Shown: positions 12,641 to 23,895 of the stretch, one piece after another
Layout of the letters: every line of letters begins with the position of its first letter
Position numbering within the stretch: position 1 is the first letter of the stretch
Assembly: GCF_042477335.2 (NCBI RefSeq)
Contig: NC_091262.1
Span: 45,171,001-45,235,000 of the forward strand
Reading direction: 5' to 3'
DNA length: 64,000 bases
Source of the DNA: Ovis canadensis
Lineage: Eukaryota; Chordata; Mammalia; Artiodactyla; Bovidae
Translations under genes and position numbers: made by a program
The notes under the pieces: generated by a model
Databases searched by the model: none
Told to the model about the DNA's origin: nothing
What the model saw: only the letters and a program-made list of their open reading frames with translations

Positions 12641-13290
12641 CTGTGTTTACACTGCTTCAGTTGCTTCTTTACTGTTCTCCCTGTTTCCAGGCTTTTCCGC
12701 CCTTCAATCCATCTCACACAGCAACCAAAGGGCTCTTTCAAAAGGATGAACAGGTGTTGGATTCCCCTGCTGAATACACTTCAGTGGCTCCCCATTGCTT
12801 TTCGAATAAAACGCAACCCCCTTAATGTGAGGTATAAGCCTTGTGTGAGCTGATCCCTTCTTTTACCCCCTTTCCATCTTGCATGGCCATACAGAACTTC
12901 CTTTACATCCTCCAATACCCTATTCCCTTCACCTCCCTACTCTCTTCCTCTTTCTTCTCCCATTTATTCCTTCAACTGTTTAATATTAATACCTATTCAT
13001 TCTTGATATTTCAGCTTGGACTTTCCTCTCCCCCCCCCAACACCACGAGTAACTCTGAATTAAATGTCTCTTCCTTGTGCCCCTATTTTCACCTATACTA
13101 CTTCCCCTGTATACGGAGGCAGTTGTCACAAGGGTTGTAACAGCCTGGTTACCTGTCTGTCTCACCCATCTGTCTGTAAGACTTATAAAGGCAGAGTCTG
13201 TCCTACTTGTTTTTATTAATGTGTCTTCACACATTGCACAGAGCCTGTCTTATAGGAGGTATTCAATCACTATTTGTTGGATGAATTAGC
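12640..13290 (+). mobile_element. LINE-2 3' fragments
   Basis: Matches the L2 3' end pattern: CAGTGGCTCCCCATTGC, AATAAAACGCAA, then after 13080 a terminal segment ending CACTATTTGTTGGATGAATTA. Old and interrupted; no open frame is significant. Confidence 0.6.
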
Positions 13291-13419
13291 AAATCAATGA
13301 GTGGCTTGCTAAAGAGTCTAAACTTTAAGCAGGGGAGTGATACGTTCAGAAATTCTTAGTCCCCAGTTTTGTAAAAAACTACCTTTCCAGCCTTGTCGAG
13401 ACTACCAACAAATCCCACT

Positions 13420-14180
13420 GGCTCTACCTTCAAAAGATGTACAAATTCCAGCAAGTTCCACCAACATGTCTTCATTCCTCCACCATGGCTGCCTTCCCTC
13501 AGGCCCCTATCGTCTCTCCCCTGGATCATGGCAGGAACCCCTGACTGGTGTTTCTGTTTATACCTATGCCTCCTGAAGTCTCCTCTCCAAGCAGCAGACT
13601 AATCATGTCCTCTGCTCAAAGCCCTCCTCTCTACTGCCCCCTGTCACTATGCCCACCGCCCCCCACACTCTGCTGCTCCTTGAACACCCCAAGCAGCTCC
13701 CATCTCTGGCCTTTGCGCTCGCATTGTTCCCTCTGGCTGAAATGCTCCTCGTGTGGCTCTGTTTCTCACTTCATTCAGGTCTCTGTTCAACAGCCACGTT
13801 TTCCAAAAGATTGACCTTGGCCACCCTACAGAAAACAGTACCCCTCCCTCTGCACTCTCTGCCATCTCCTTTTCTTTCCTTCTTGGCACTTATCACCATC
13901 TAACAGCATACACGTTTCTATTCTTTTGTGTTTCTTGCTAATCTCCTTGCATGGGAATATAAATTCCCTGGAGCAAGAACTTTGAGCCAACAAACATTTG
14001 CAGGCCCTATACTTTGCTTGTTCTTGCCTCTGTGTAGACCTGGCAAGACTTCTCCACCTGGCAGATTCCTATGCCACCTTAAACAGGCATTTCTTCTGTA
14101 AAGCCTTCCCCAACCCTCCAGGGTGAATGAACCCTTTCCTCTTCTTTACTCTCCTGGTTCTATGACCATAACTTGAACAT
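13420..14180 (+). mobile_element. LINE-2 3' fragment
   Basis: A second L2 copy with the recognisable order of CTGCTCCTTGAACACCCCAA, GGCCTTTGCGCTCGC, TTCAGGTCTCTGTTCAACAG and GGCACTTATCACCATCTAAC. The tail region to 14180 is weaker. Confidence 0.65.
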
Positions 14181-14189
14181 CAGTTACAT

Positions 14190-15490
14190 CTACTTAGAAC
14201 ACGTCTGCACCCACCTGGTGGGCTGGAGCTGCGGACCCCCTCTGGGAGTCCGCATGTAGGAGCTGCCATTCAGTACTCCCTGTATCACTGCGTTGCCTCC
14301 CAACCCAGTTTCACAATCGGACAGTCCTGTGGAAGTGGAAAGAAGAGGGCAGGGTGCTTTAGGTAAAAACTGAAAGGAGTATTTTACTAAAAATGATGTG
14401 GAAAAATTGGTACACAAACCACCCTCCTTCCCTGCCTTCACACCCATGACAAAGCAAAACACAAAAGAGAAGAGAGGCTTCCCCACCCCCATCCCACCTC
14501 CACCCTCGCTGGGGCAGCTTTGGCACCACCCAGGCTCCAGTGAATCAGCAGCAGCTGTGCCCAGCAGAGGCGCGCAATGTCCACGGGGACAAGGTGGTTC
14601 CTGGCAGAGCAGAACCAAAACCAGGGAAAAGGCAGAAAACTGCCCAAGTCTGTGATGACTGACCAGAGCTGCTCATGGAGTGGTGGCCAGTTCTATGTTC
14701 ACAAGCCGGTCAGCAACCACCGAAAAACATGTGCACTGAAACATCTATCTTAGAGGACTTCCCCTGCAGATATTTGGGTGTCTGTCTTTCCCCCTCAGTT
14801 ATGAGCTGCTTTTGTGGCAAGACCCAGTCAATAGCTTTTGGTATCTGGTTCATGTTTACTGAGTGGTTGTAGAAATGTTTGTCCAAAGAGAAAAGGGAGG
14901 ATGGGAAAGGTGAGGAGAGGGAGAAAGGAGTTGCCACAGTCAAACCCTGCAGTCTCCACAGTCAACCTCCAGTCTCCGAAAAAACACCTCACCTCACCTC
15001 TTTCCCCCCCACAGGCCAGTTTCAGGAGCAGCTTCTCTAGGATTTCTGGTGAAAACTTAAAAGAGGAGCGTTAGTGGGATGAATTACAGCCCCAGCTGCG
15101 GCAGCTCTCTGGGGGCCACACCTGGTACTCACCATCTCCTTCCTCGTCAGCCATGCAAAGTTCCTCTACCCTCAGCTGGCACCTCTTCTGGGCTCAGTGG
15201 TCACCTGCTGATCCAAGCCCCTGACCACTGGCCCTTCCTAGCCCAGGGTAGTTGCATTTGTCCATTTATTGTCACGACTGGGCAAGAGAGTACTGAGAAG
15301 CACCCACGTGGGTCACTCTTGGCCAGGATGATGACTCTGCTTCTAGCCTGCTGGTCCTTGCATACAAGTGCCCTGAATGCCCAAGTGGCATCTGTAGCTA
15401 AATACTTCAATGGAAGTAAATACTCCGGGAAGTAAATAAATACTCTGGGCTGTGAGGCCTGGAAGCTGAAGCTCCTCAAGAGCTCACAAG
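14190..15490. other. intergenic, nothing identified
   Basis: Unique-looking sequence between L2 and the ERV remnant. Short open frames occur on both strands without recognisable domains or codon signal. Confidence 0.4.
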
Positions 15491-16200
15491 AGTGATGGTT
15501 AAGTAGGTCCCTCCCGCTTCCACCCCTTGTTTCCTGGACTTACATGTTCTTCTTACAGGGGGCACAGCACCATATAAAGGTCTGTGATTCAAGATGCAGA
15601 TGCAACATTAATACCAGCTATGGAAGCATAAAGGGCCAAATAGCAGTACTGCTGGGACTACAGCCTGGATCTGATATAAAGTCTTTTTGTTCCCTGAGCT
15701 AACCACCTTTTGTCCATCTGACTGAGTTAGTGAGATGTCATTGATGTAACGGAGCAGTGTGGTGTTTTGCAGGGTGTCTAAATGGTCTTGATCTCTTAGG
15801 CTGTCTTACTATAGAAGCTGAAAATTAACATAGCTCTGGAGTAAAGTTATAAATGTATAACATTGACATTCCATGTGAATGCATACCGTTTCTGATCTAC
15901 TTTCCTCAGACGCATAGAAAAGAACTTATTCACCAAAGCAATGTCCACATAAAGTGCAGCTGAGGCTCTGTTCTTTTGCTCCAGCTAAGATACCCAAACT
16001 GGTGTGGTGGCTGCAGGAGGACAACTCCTCAGGTGGGTTTGGGGTCCACAGTCACCCGCCGGGTTTAGTCTGGTGTCTTCAGGGATAGTACTGATGAATT
16101 GATTGGAAAAATGATGAGAATCCTTTAGAGTCTTAAAGGTTGCTTCATTGTATTCTGCCAAGGAGGCCCTCCAACTTTTACACAGATTTTAAATTACCTG
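15490..16200 (-). mobile_element. degraded endogenous retrovirus pol (reverse transcriptase) remnant, antisense
   Basis: Read on the minus strand, short stretches resemble the reverse transcriptase of class I endogenous retroviruses: a palm-domain segment around 15870-15960 and the catalytic box region around 15720-15760. The YxDD box is damaged (its second-last acidic residue is changed), and frameshifts separate the matching segments, so it is inactive. No LTRs, gag or env are seen. Limits are approximate; weaker similarity may extend toward 15100 and 16450. Confidence 0.55.
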
Positions 16201-18140
16201 TTAATCACTCCTACTTTTTTATATTTTTTTTTTCTAGGGCATCAGTAGAGCTTAGCAATTGCCACCCAATGCCATTGTCTGATAGTAACTATTTCCCCGG
16301 TTTCTCTCAAGTGCCTAGCATATTCCCTTCCACAAGCAAAGCATCCCAATTCACCACCAGTGAAAGCTGTAACAACTGCACCACTACTTTATGTAAAGGG
16401 TTATCTGCATTCCAGCTACTGGCAGTGAGAGGGGCCTCAGAACTGGTCTAGCAAAGAGTAATACAGCTCCAAAACTGCATCTCATCTCCTGCTTTCTCAG
16501 ACCACTCCACTTGCAATAGAAACACATTCCTGTTTCTTTTGGAAGCAGGCTCTGAGACAAGTTTTAAGTACCTGACGACTGTTGGGAGGGGGTGCCCTTA
16601 AGATCCACATCTGTGTAAAGGATGAACCAGAAAGAATGGGACAGAGGGAAAAACTGGGCAGACATGCAACCTGAACAACAATCCAGTGGAATGTGAATTA
16701 TTCTGTTATTGAATTAGATGGTAAGGCATTGTTTATTATGCAATAACACTATTGCCATGCTCAAAGAATACAGTATATATCAACATTAACAGACTAACCG
16801 CATTCCTGTCAACCCACAGGAGAACAATCATCAGAAAAAATAGAAAATTAAAAATGGAATGTATCATCTGCAGTATTTAAAACTGAATAGCTCATTACAT
16901 CAGAATTTCTTCACAAGTGCAAAGAATGAAAACAAATCTGCAACCAAAGTAAATTTCTGAGTGGCTCATTTGTTCACCAACCACAGAAAACTGTTTTACT
17001 GATATTGAGTTAATTAAATTTGGCTTGATTGTACCAACTGACAAAATGTGTCCTAAGAAAATTAGCTTGCTTACTACAGTTAGATTTGGGGATAGAAGAA
17101 ATGAGGGCATGAAAAACAACTTCAATAATCAATTAAAAACCAAGGTAAATTATTTCAAGTAGTCTTCCTTAGCTTTGGATGAGTAAACAGGTATTATTAA
17201 TGATAATGTTCAGTTTGTCTTATTTATTCAAGGAGTCAGAGCCAAGTTTGAAATGACTGCAGAAGGCCTCTGTGAATCATTTGAATGAACAGACTAGTTC
17301 CTAAGAAGCTGAGTAAACAAATCAGTACAAGCTGAAGTGGAATCTGCTATGATGCGTTACAGCTTATGGTGGCAAAAACACGTGTGAAGCAGAAAAAGGC
17401 TTAGACAAATTTAAAAACTTATGAAAATATAAGGTGTTCCTGTAGTTATTCACTGTATTATTTGTCAGCAGATATTTCACTGAAAATATTTTGAATCTAT
17501 CATTTCTCATTGTCTCCATGTCAATGGTGAAATTCATTCACTCATGGACTCTTATCAATTCTGTGATTGTTTATTCTTTTTTTTATTTTTTAAATTATGT
17601 AAGTGTGATAACACAATTACAGGAGACTTGGAAAATACAGAACAAAGTTGCATCTAGTTCCACTCTATATTACAATTTTTAAGTAGATAAATTAAGGTTT
17701 TTAGTTGGAGTTTCAATATCAACTGTCAAAAATTAATAGAATGAATAGACAGAAAAGTAAGAGGATATAGTAGACCTGAAAAGCACTATGAACCAATTCA
17801 ACATAATTAAGATTTATACAATTTTCACACAACAGTAGGATACAAATTCTACTCAAGTTCCCATAGGCTATAAACTTGGAGACACTGGAACATCAGTTCT
17901 GTGAATTATTTTTTTTGGGTCTGAAATAGAAGCTGAATATTCCAACTTGTTGTACTACATAGCACTTTGACAGTTTAGAAGTGGTCAGGATTTATTGTGA
18001 TTTTTAACTCAGGAACTAGATTGAAATTGTACTCAAATGTTTATAACAGCTTATTATCACATCCCCAAATGGGAAATAACCCATTAAATGCCTATTAACT
18101 GGTGAATGAATTAACAAATCATGGTCTATTGTATTCCACT
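16200..18140. other. intergenic, nothing identified
   Basis: A+T-rich DNA with no gene. Some segments may be old L1 or ERV sequence, but I cannot support a call. Confidence 0.4.
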
Positions 18141-18142
18141 CT

Positions 18143-18434
18143 ATGGACTGAATTGTGTTCCCCCCAAATTTATATATTGAAGCCCAGTTTGATAGATTTG
18201 AAGATAGGACCTTTGAAAGATAATATGGATCAGAGGAGGTCATGGAGGTGGGGAACTGGTTGTGAGATTACTGCATCCCTCCTTTCTCCCCCATTTGAGG
18301 ACAGAGAGAAGGCAGCTGTCTGCCAGCCAGGCTTTGCAGAACCCTACCACAATGGCACCTTGGTCTTGGACTTCCAAAACTGTGAGAAAATATATTTCTG
18401 TTGTTTAAGCCTCTAGTCTGTGGTGTTTTATGGT
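18143..18434 (+). mobile_element. MLT1-type LTR (ERVL-MaLR), internally deleted
   Basis: Begins with ATGGACTGAATTGTGTTCCC and ends near TGTTGTTTAAGCCTCTAGTC with TCTTGGACTTCC and GTGAGAAAATA motifs between, the known pattern of MaLR LTRs. Divergent, solo, no coding part. Confidence 0.65.
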
Positions 18435-18444
18435 AACCCAAGCT

Positions 18445-18717
18445 GCTGCTGCTGCTGCTAAGTTGCTTCAGTCGTGTCTGACTCTGTGCGACCCCAGAGA
18501 TGGCACCCACCAGGCTGCACCATCCCTGAGATTCTCCAGGCAAGAACACTGGAGTGGGTTGCCATTTCCTTCTCCAATGCAGGAAAGTGAAAAGTGAAAG
18601 TGAAGTCGCTCAGTCATGTCCAACTCAGCAACCCCACGGACTGCAGCCTACCAGGCTCCTCCGTCCATGGGATTTTCCACGCAAGAGTACTGGAGTGGGG
18701 TGCCATTGCCTTCTCCG
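18445..18717 (-). mobile_element. BovA2 dimeric SINE
   Basis: Two BovA monomers with a (GCT)n end. Perfect 10-bp target duplication AACCCAAGCT at 18435-18444 and 18718-18727, just after the MLT1 LTR. Confidence 0.92.
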
Positions 18718-18739
18718 AACCCAAGCTAAGTATGATCTA

Positions 18740-19019
18740 TTAGATTCTGTTGTAACACAATAAAAAAGACATACTATTGATACACACAGCAACATGAGAG
18801 AATATCAAAAACATTATGCTAAGTGACAGAAGTCAGACACAAAAGACATATGATTCCATTTATATGGCAGTCTGTAAAAGGCAAAACTAAAGGGACAAAA
18901 AGCAGATAAGTGGTTTCCAAGAGCTGGAATAGAGGGTGGAGACTAAAGGCAAATGGGCATGAGGGAACTTATCAGTGAGATGAAAGTGTTCTGTATTTTG
19001 ACTGTGGTGTGTATGTGTG

Positions 19020-19053
<34 letters not shown>

Positions 19054-19190
19054 CATACATAATGTGGTATATATATAGTATCTGTCTATATATAATGTCT
19101 GTCTACATTTATCAAAACTCAAAAAACAGAACATTTCAAATTGGCGAATTTAATTGTATGTGAATTTGACCTCAATAAAGCTGATTAAAA
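18740..19190 (+). mobile_element. L1 3' end
   Basis: Typical mammalian L1 3' region: ATTATGCTAAGTGACAGAAG, TGATTCCATTTATATGGCAG, GTGGTTTCCAAGAGCTGG and the terminal TTGACCTCAATAAAGCTGAT. A TA-rich microsatellite interrupts it at 19015-19085. Its end lies in the target of the old BovB at 19252. Confidence 0.75.
19015..19085 (+). repeat. (TA)n-rich microsatellite
   Basis: Imperfect TA/TATACA repeat within the L1 tail. Confidence 0.85.
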
Positions 19191-19251
19191 CCCATCCACA
19201 CACACATACAGCAGGTCACCAGGTTGAATCCTCTGCTCATACAATTTACAA
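19178..19251 (+). repeat. long direct repeat flanking old BovB, left copy
   Basis: 74 nt starting AAAGCTGATTAAAA and ending ACAATTTACAA; partner at 23488-23560 with about eight substitutions and one gap. It spans the end of the L1 tail. Confidence 0.85.
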
Positions 19252-20353
19252 CCACGGTGGTATGGTCACTCGTTTAGAGTCAGACATCCTGGAGTGTGAA
19301 GTCAAGTGGACCTTAGGAAGCATTATTGCTAACAAAGCTGATGGAGGTGATGGAATTGCAGCTGAGCTATTTAAAATACTAAAAGATGATTCTGTTAAAG
19401 TGTTGCACTCAATATGTCAGCAAATCTGGAAAACTCAGCAGCGGCCACAGGACTGGAAAAGGTCAGTTTTCATTCCAGTCCCAAAGAAGGGCAGTGCAAA
19501 AGAATGCTCAAACTACTGGACATTTGTGCTCATTTCCCATGCTAGCAAGGTTATGCTCAAAATCCTTCAAGCTAGGCTTCAGCAGTACATGAACTAAGAA
19601 CTTCCAGATGTACAAGCTGTATTTAGATAAGGCAGAGGAACCAGCAATCAAATTGCCAACATTTGTTGGATCATAGAGAAAACAAAGGAATTCTAGAAAA
19701 ACATCTACTTCTGCTTCACTGACTACAAGAAATCCTTTGACTGTGACTGTAGATCACAACAAACTGAAAATTCTTCAAAAGATGGGAATATTAGACTACC
19801 TTCCAGTCTCCTGAGAAACCTGTATTCAGGTCAAGAAGCAACTGTTAGAACTGAACATGGAACAATGGACTGGTTCCAAAGAGAAAGGAGTAGGACAAGG
19901 CAGTATATATTGTCACCCTGTTTATTTAACTTATATGCAGAGTATATTATGTGAAATGCCAAGCTGGATGACTCACAAGCTGGAATCAAGTTTGCCAGGA
20001 GAAATATCAGCAACCTCAGATATCCAGATGATACTACTCTAATGGCAGGACTGAAGCTGACGCTGAAACTCCAGTATTCTGGTCATCTGATGTGAATAGC
20101 TGACACAATGGAAAATTCCCTGATGCTGGGAAAGACTGAGGGCAGAAGGAGAAGAGGGTGGCAGAGGATGAGATGCCTGGATGGCATCACTGATGCAATG
20201 GACGTGAACTTGGGCAAACTTCAGAAGTTGCTGTGGGACAGAGAGGCCTTGTGTGCTGCAGTCCATGAGTTTGCAAAGAGTTGGAAACAACTGGGCTACT
20301 GAACAACAACAACAACGGCAGAAAGGAAAGAGGAACTAAAGAGTCGCATGATG

Positions 20354-20433
20354 AAAGTGAAAGAGGACAGTGAAAAAATTTGACTTAAAACTCAACATTC
20401 AAAAAACCAAGACCATAGTAACTGGTCCCATCA
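20354..20433 (+). repeat. long direct repeat flanking antisense BovB, left copy
   Basis: 80 nt matching 22536-22613 with six substitutions and one 2-nt gap. Both lie in the older BovB and bracket the younger one, so this reads as its target-site duplication. Confidence 0.85.
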
Positions 20434-22535
20434 GTTTAGCTCAATTCAGTTGCACAGTCGTGTCCGACTCTTTGCGACCCCACGAATCGCAGCAGCCAGG
20501 CCTCCCTGTCCATCACCAACTCCCGGAGTTTACTCAAACTCATGTCCATTGAGTCGGTGATGAGATCCAGCCATCTCATCCTCGATCGTCCCCTTCACCT
20601 CCTGCCCCCAATTCCTCCCAGCATCAGAGTCTTTTCCAATGAGTCAACTCTTTGCATGAGGTGGCCAAAGTATTTCGAGTTTCACTTCAGCATCATTCCT
20701 TCCAAAGAACACCCAGGACTGATCTCCTTTAGGATAGACTGGTTGGATCTCCTTGCAGTCTAAGGGACTCTCCAGAGTCTTCCTCCAACACCACAGTTCA
20801 AAAGCATCAATTCTTCGGCGCTCAGCTTTCTTCACAGTCCAAGTCTCACATCCATACATGACGACTGGAAAAACCATAGCCTTGACTAGACGGACCTTTT
20901 TTGGCAAAGTAATGTCTCTCCTTTTGAATATGTTATCTAGGTTGGTCATAACTTTCTTTCCAAGGAGTAAGCGTTTTTTAATTTCATGGCTGCAATCACC
21001 ATCTGCCGTGATTTTGGAGCCCCCCAAAATAAATTCTGACACTGTTTCCACTGTTTCCCCATCTATTTCCCATGAAGTGATGGGACCAGATGCCATGATC
21101 TTAGTTTTCTGAATGTTGAGCATTAAGCCAACTTTTTCACTCTCCTCTTTCACTTGCATCAAGAGGCTCTTTAGTTCCTCTTCACTTTCTGTCATAAGGG
21201 TGGTGTCATCTGCGTATCTGAGGTTATTGATATTTCTCCCGGCAATCTTGATTCCAGCTTGTGTTTCTTCCAGTCCAGCGTTTCTCATGATGTACTCTGC
21301 ATAGTAGTGAAATAAGCAGGGTGACAATATACAGCCTTGACATACTCCTTTTCCTATTTGGAACCAGTCTGTTGTTCCATGTCCAGTTCTAACTGTTGCT
21401 TCCTGACCTGCATACAGGTTTCTCAAGAAGCAGATTAGGTGGTCTGGTATTCCCATCTCTTTCAGAATTTTCCACAGCTTATTGTGATCCACACAGTCAA
21501 AGGCTTTGGCATAATCAATAAAGCAGAAATAGATGTTTTTCTGGAACTCTCTTGCTTTTTCCACGATCCAGCGGATACTGGCAATTTGATCTCTGGTTCC
21601 TCTGACTTCTCTAAAACCAGCTTGAACATCTGGAAGTTCACGGTTCACGTATTGCTGAAGCCTGGCTTGGAGAATTTTGAGCATTACTTTACTAGTGGGT
21701 GAGATAAGTGCAATTGTGCAGTAGTTTGAGCATTCTTTGACATTGCCTTTCTTTGGGATTGGAATGAAAACTGACCTTTTCCAGTCCTGTGGCCACTGCT
21801 GAGTTTTCCAAATTTGCTGGCATATTGAGTGCAGCACTTTGACAGCATCATCTTTCAGAATTTCAAATAGCTCAACTGGAATTCCACCACTTCCACTAGC
21901 TTTGTTCGTAGTGATGTTTTCTAAGGCCCACTTGACTTCTCATTTCAGGATGTCTGGCTCTAGGTGAGTGATCACACCATCATGATTATCTGGATCGTGA
22001 AGCTCTTTTTTGTACAGTTCTTCTGTGTATTCTTGCCACCTCTTCTTAATAGCTTCTGCTTCTGTTAGGTCCATACCATTTCTGTCCTTTATCGAGCCCA
22101 TCTTTGTATGAAATGTTCCCTTGGTATCTCTAATTTTCTTGAAGAGATCTCTAGTCTTTCCCATTTTGTTCTTTTCCTCTATTTCTTTGCATTGATCGCT
22201 GAGGAATGCTTTCTTATCTCTCCTTGCTATTCTTTGGAACTCTCCATTCAAATTGGGAATATCTTTCCTTTTCTCCTTTGCTTTTCACTTCTCTTCTTTT
22301 CACAGCTATTTGTAAGGCCTCAGACAGCCATTTTGCTTTTTTGCATTTCTTTTCCATGGGGATGGTCTTGATCCCTGTCTCCTGTACAATGTCACAAACC
22401 ACCGTCCATAGTTCATCAGGCACTCTGTCTATCAGATCTAGTCCCTTAAATCTATTTCTCCTTTCCACTGTATAATCATAAGGGATTTGATTTAGGTCAT
22501 ACCTGAATGGTCTAGTGGTTTTCCCTACTTTCTTC
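20434..22535 (-). mobile_element. BovB LINE with 397-codon reverse transcriptase frame, 5'-truncated
   Basis: Antisense insertion in the older BovB. The minus-strand frame 21837-20644 carries reverse transcriptase motifs DYAKAFDCVDH, GVCQGCILSPCLF and the catalytic box YADDTTLM, plus a C-terminal region with DAFELWCW. Upstream frames (22251-21940, 22535-22214) hold the linker before RT; the apurinic endonuclease domain is missing and the frame is broken, so it cannot be autonomous. It is bracketed by 20354-20433 and 22536-22613, a direct repeat of about 78 bp with about 8% divergence. Confidence 0.92.
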
Positions 22536-22613
22536 AAAGTGAAAGAGGACAATGAAAAAATTTGACTTAAAACTCAACATTCAAAACCATGATCATAGCA
22601 ACCAGTCCCATCA
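22536..22613 (+). repeat. long direct repeat flanking antisense BovB, right copy
   Basis: 78 nt, partner of 20354-20433. Confidence 0.85.
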
Positions 22614-22854
22614 CTTCATGGCAAATAGGAGAAAAAGTAGAAGCGGTGACAGATTTTATTTTCTTGGGCTCTGAAATCACTGTGGATGGTGACAGCAGCC
22701 ATGAAATTTGAAAATGCTTGCTTCTTGGAAGATAAATTATGACAAACCTAGACAGCATACTAAAAAGCAGAGACATAGCTTTGCCAACAAAGGTCCATAT
22801 AATGAAACCTATGGTTCTTCCAGTAGTCACGTACGGATGTGAGAGTTGGACCAT

Positions 22855-23123
22855 GCTGCTGCTGCTACTAAGTCGCTTCAGTCATGTCCGACTCTGTGCC
22901 ACCCCATAGACAGTAGCCCACCAGGCTCCCCCATCCCTGGGATTCTCCAGGCGAGAACACTGGAGTGGGTTGCCATTTCCTTCTCCAATGCATGAAAGTG
23001 AAAAGTGAAAGTGAAGTCACACAGTCATGTCCCACTCTTCGCGACCCCATGGACTACCAGGCTCCTCCGCCTATGGGATTTTCCAGGCAAGAGTACTGCA
23101 GCGGGTTACCATTGCCTTCTCCA
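22855..23123 (-). mobile_element. BovA2 dimeric SINE
   Basis: Starts with (GCT)n and contains two BovA monomers in tandem (both with the TTGCCATTTCC/ATTGCCTTCTCC ends). Perfect 11-bp target duplication AGTTGGACCAT at 22844-22854 and 23124-23134, inserted in the old BovB. Confidence 0.93.
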
Positions 23124-23487
23124 AGTTGGACCATAAAGAAGGTTGAATGCTAAAGAATTGATGCTTTCAAGCTGCAGTGCTGGAAAAGACTCTTGAGAGT
23201 CTCTTGTACTGCAAGAAATCAAACCAGTCAATCCTAAAGGAGATCAACGTTGAATATTCATTGAAAGGACTGATGCGTAAGCTGAAGTTCCATTACTTTG
23301 GCCACCTGCTGTGAAGAACCAACTCATTAGAAAAGACCCTGATGCTGGGAAAGATTGAAAGCAGGAGGAGAAGAGGGTGGCAGAGGATAAGATGGTTGGA
23401 TGGCATCACTGACTCAGCGGACATGAACCTGAGCAAACTCCAGGAGGTAGTGGAAAGAGCTGGACATGACTCAGAGGCTGAACAACA

Positions 23488-23560
23488 AAGCTGATTAAAA
23501 TTCATCTATCACACATACGGCAGGTCACCAGATTGAACCCTCTGCTTATACAATTTACAA
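23488..23560 (+). repeat. long direct repeat flanking old BovB, right copy
   Basis: 73 nt, partner of 19178-19251. Confidence 0.85.
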
Positions 23561-23895
23561 TCAGGATGTTGATGCCAATGTAAATTGCAACATTTCTTTT
23601 TGTAATCTGACTGACAACCTACATTCAACCCATCAGTAAATTCTTGGGCTTTAGCCTTCTGCTTCCACTCTAGTCTAAGCCACTGTCATCTCATCCTGGG
23701 GTTACTGAAGCAACCTCCTAACTAGTCTCTGGGTCTCTGCCCTTGCCTTCAAAGGCAATTCTCAGAACAGTGATCCTCTTAAAACATAAAGCGCATTTCA
23801 TCACCCCTGTTCAATTGCTTCCATCATGCTGGGGAAACATTCCAAAGCTCTGCAGAGCCCTCCTTGATCTGGACTCTGCTTGGCTCTCCAATTTA

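Larger units (their letters stand above)
19252..23487 (+). mobile_element. old BovB (RTE) LINE, 5'-truncated, interrupted twice
   Basis: Plus-strand BovB with divergent reverse transcriptase coding sequence (19252-20353), broken by stops and frameshifts and with an internal gap (RT jumps to the C-terminal segment near 20040). It continues after a younger antisense BovB at 22614-22843 and after a BovA2 SINE at 23135-23487. It is flanked by a 74-bp direct repeat: 19178-19251 and 23488-23560, about 11% diverged. The BovB family is known for horizontal transfer between squamates and ruminants. Confidence 0.85.

Noticed and set aside
12209-14655. Cluster of plus-strand open frames as a gene upstream of ETFA
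   Set aside because: Most overlap LINE-2 sequence; no splice-consistent protein and no recognisable domain.
20644-21837. Long open frame as a host gene
   Set aside because: It is the BovB reverse transcriptase; the same applies to 25316-26347, 27528-28346, 51031-52038 and 7648-8121.
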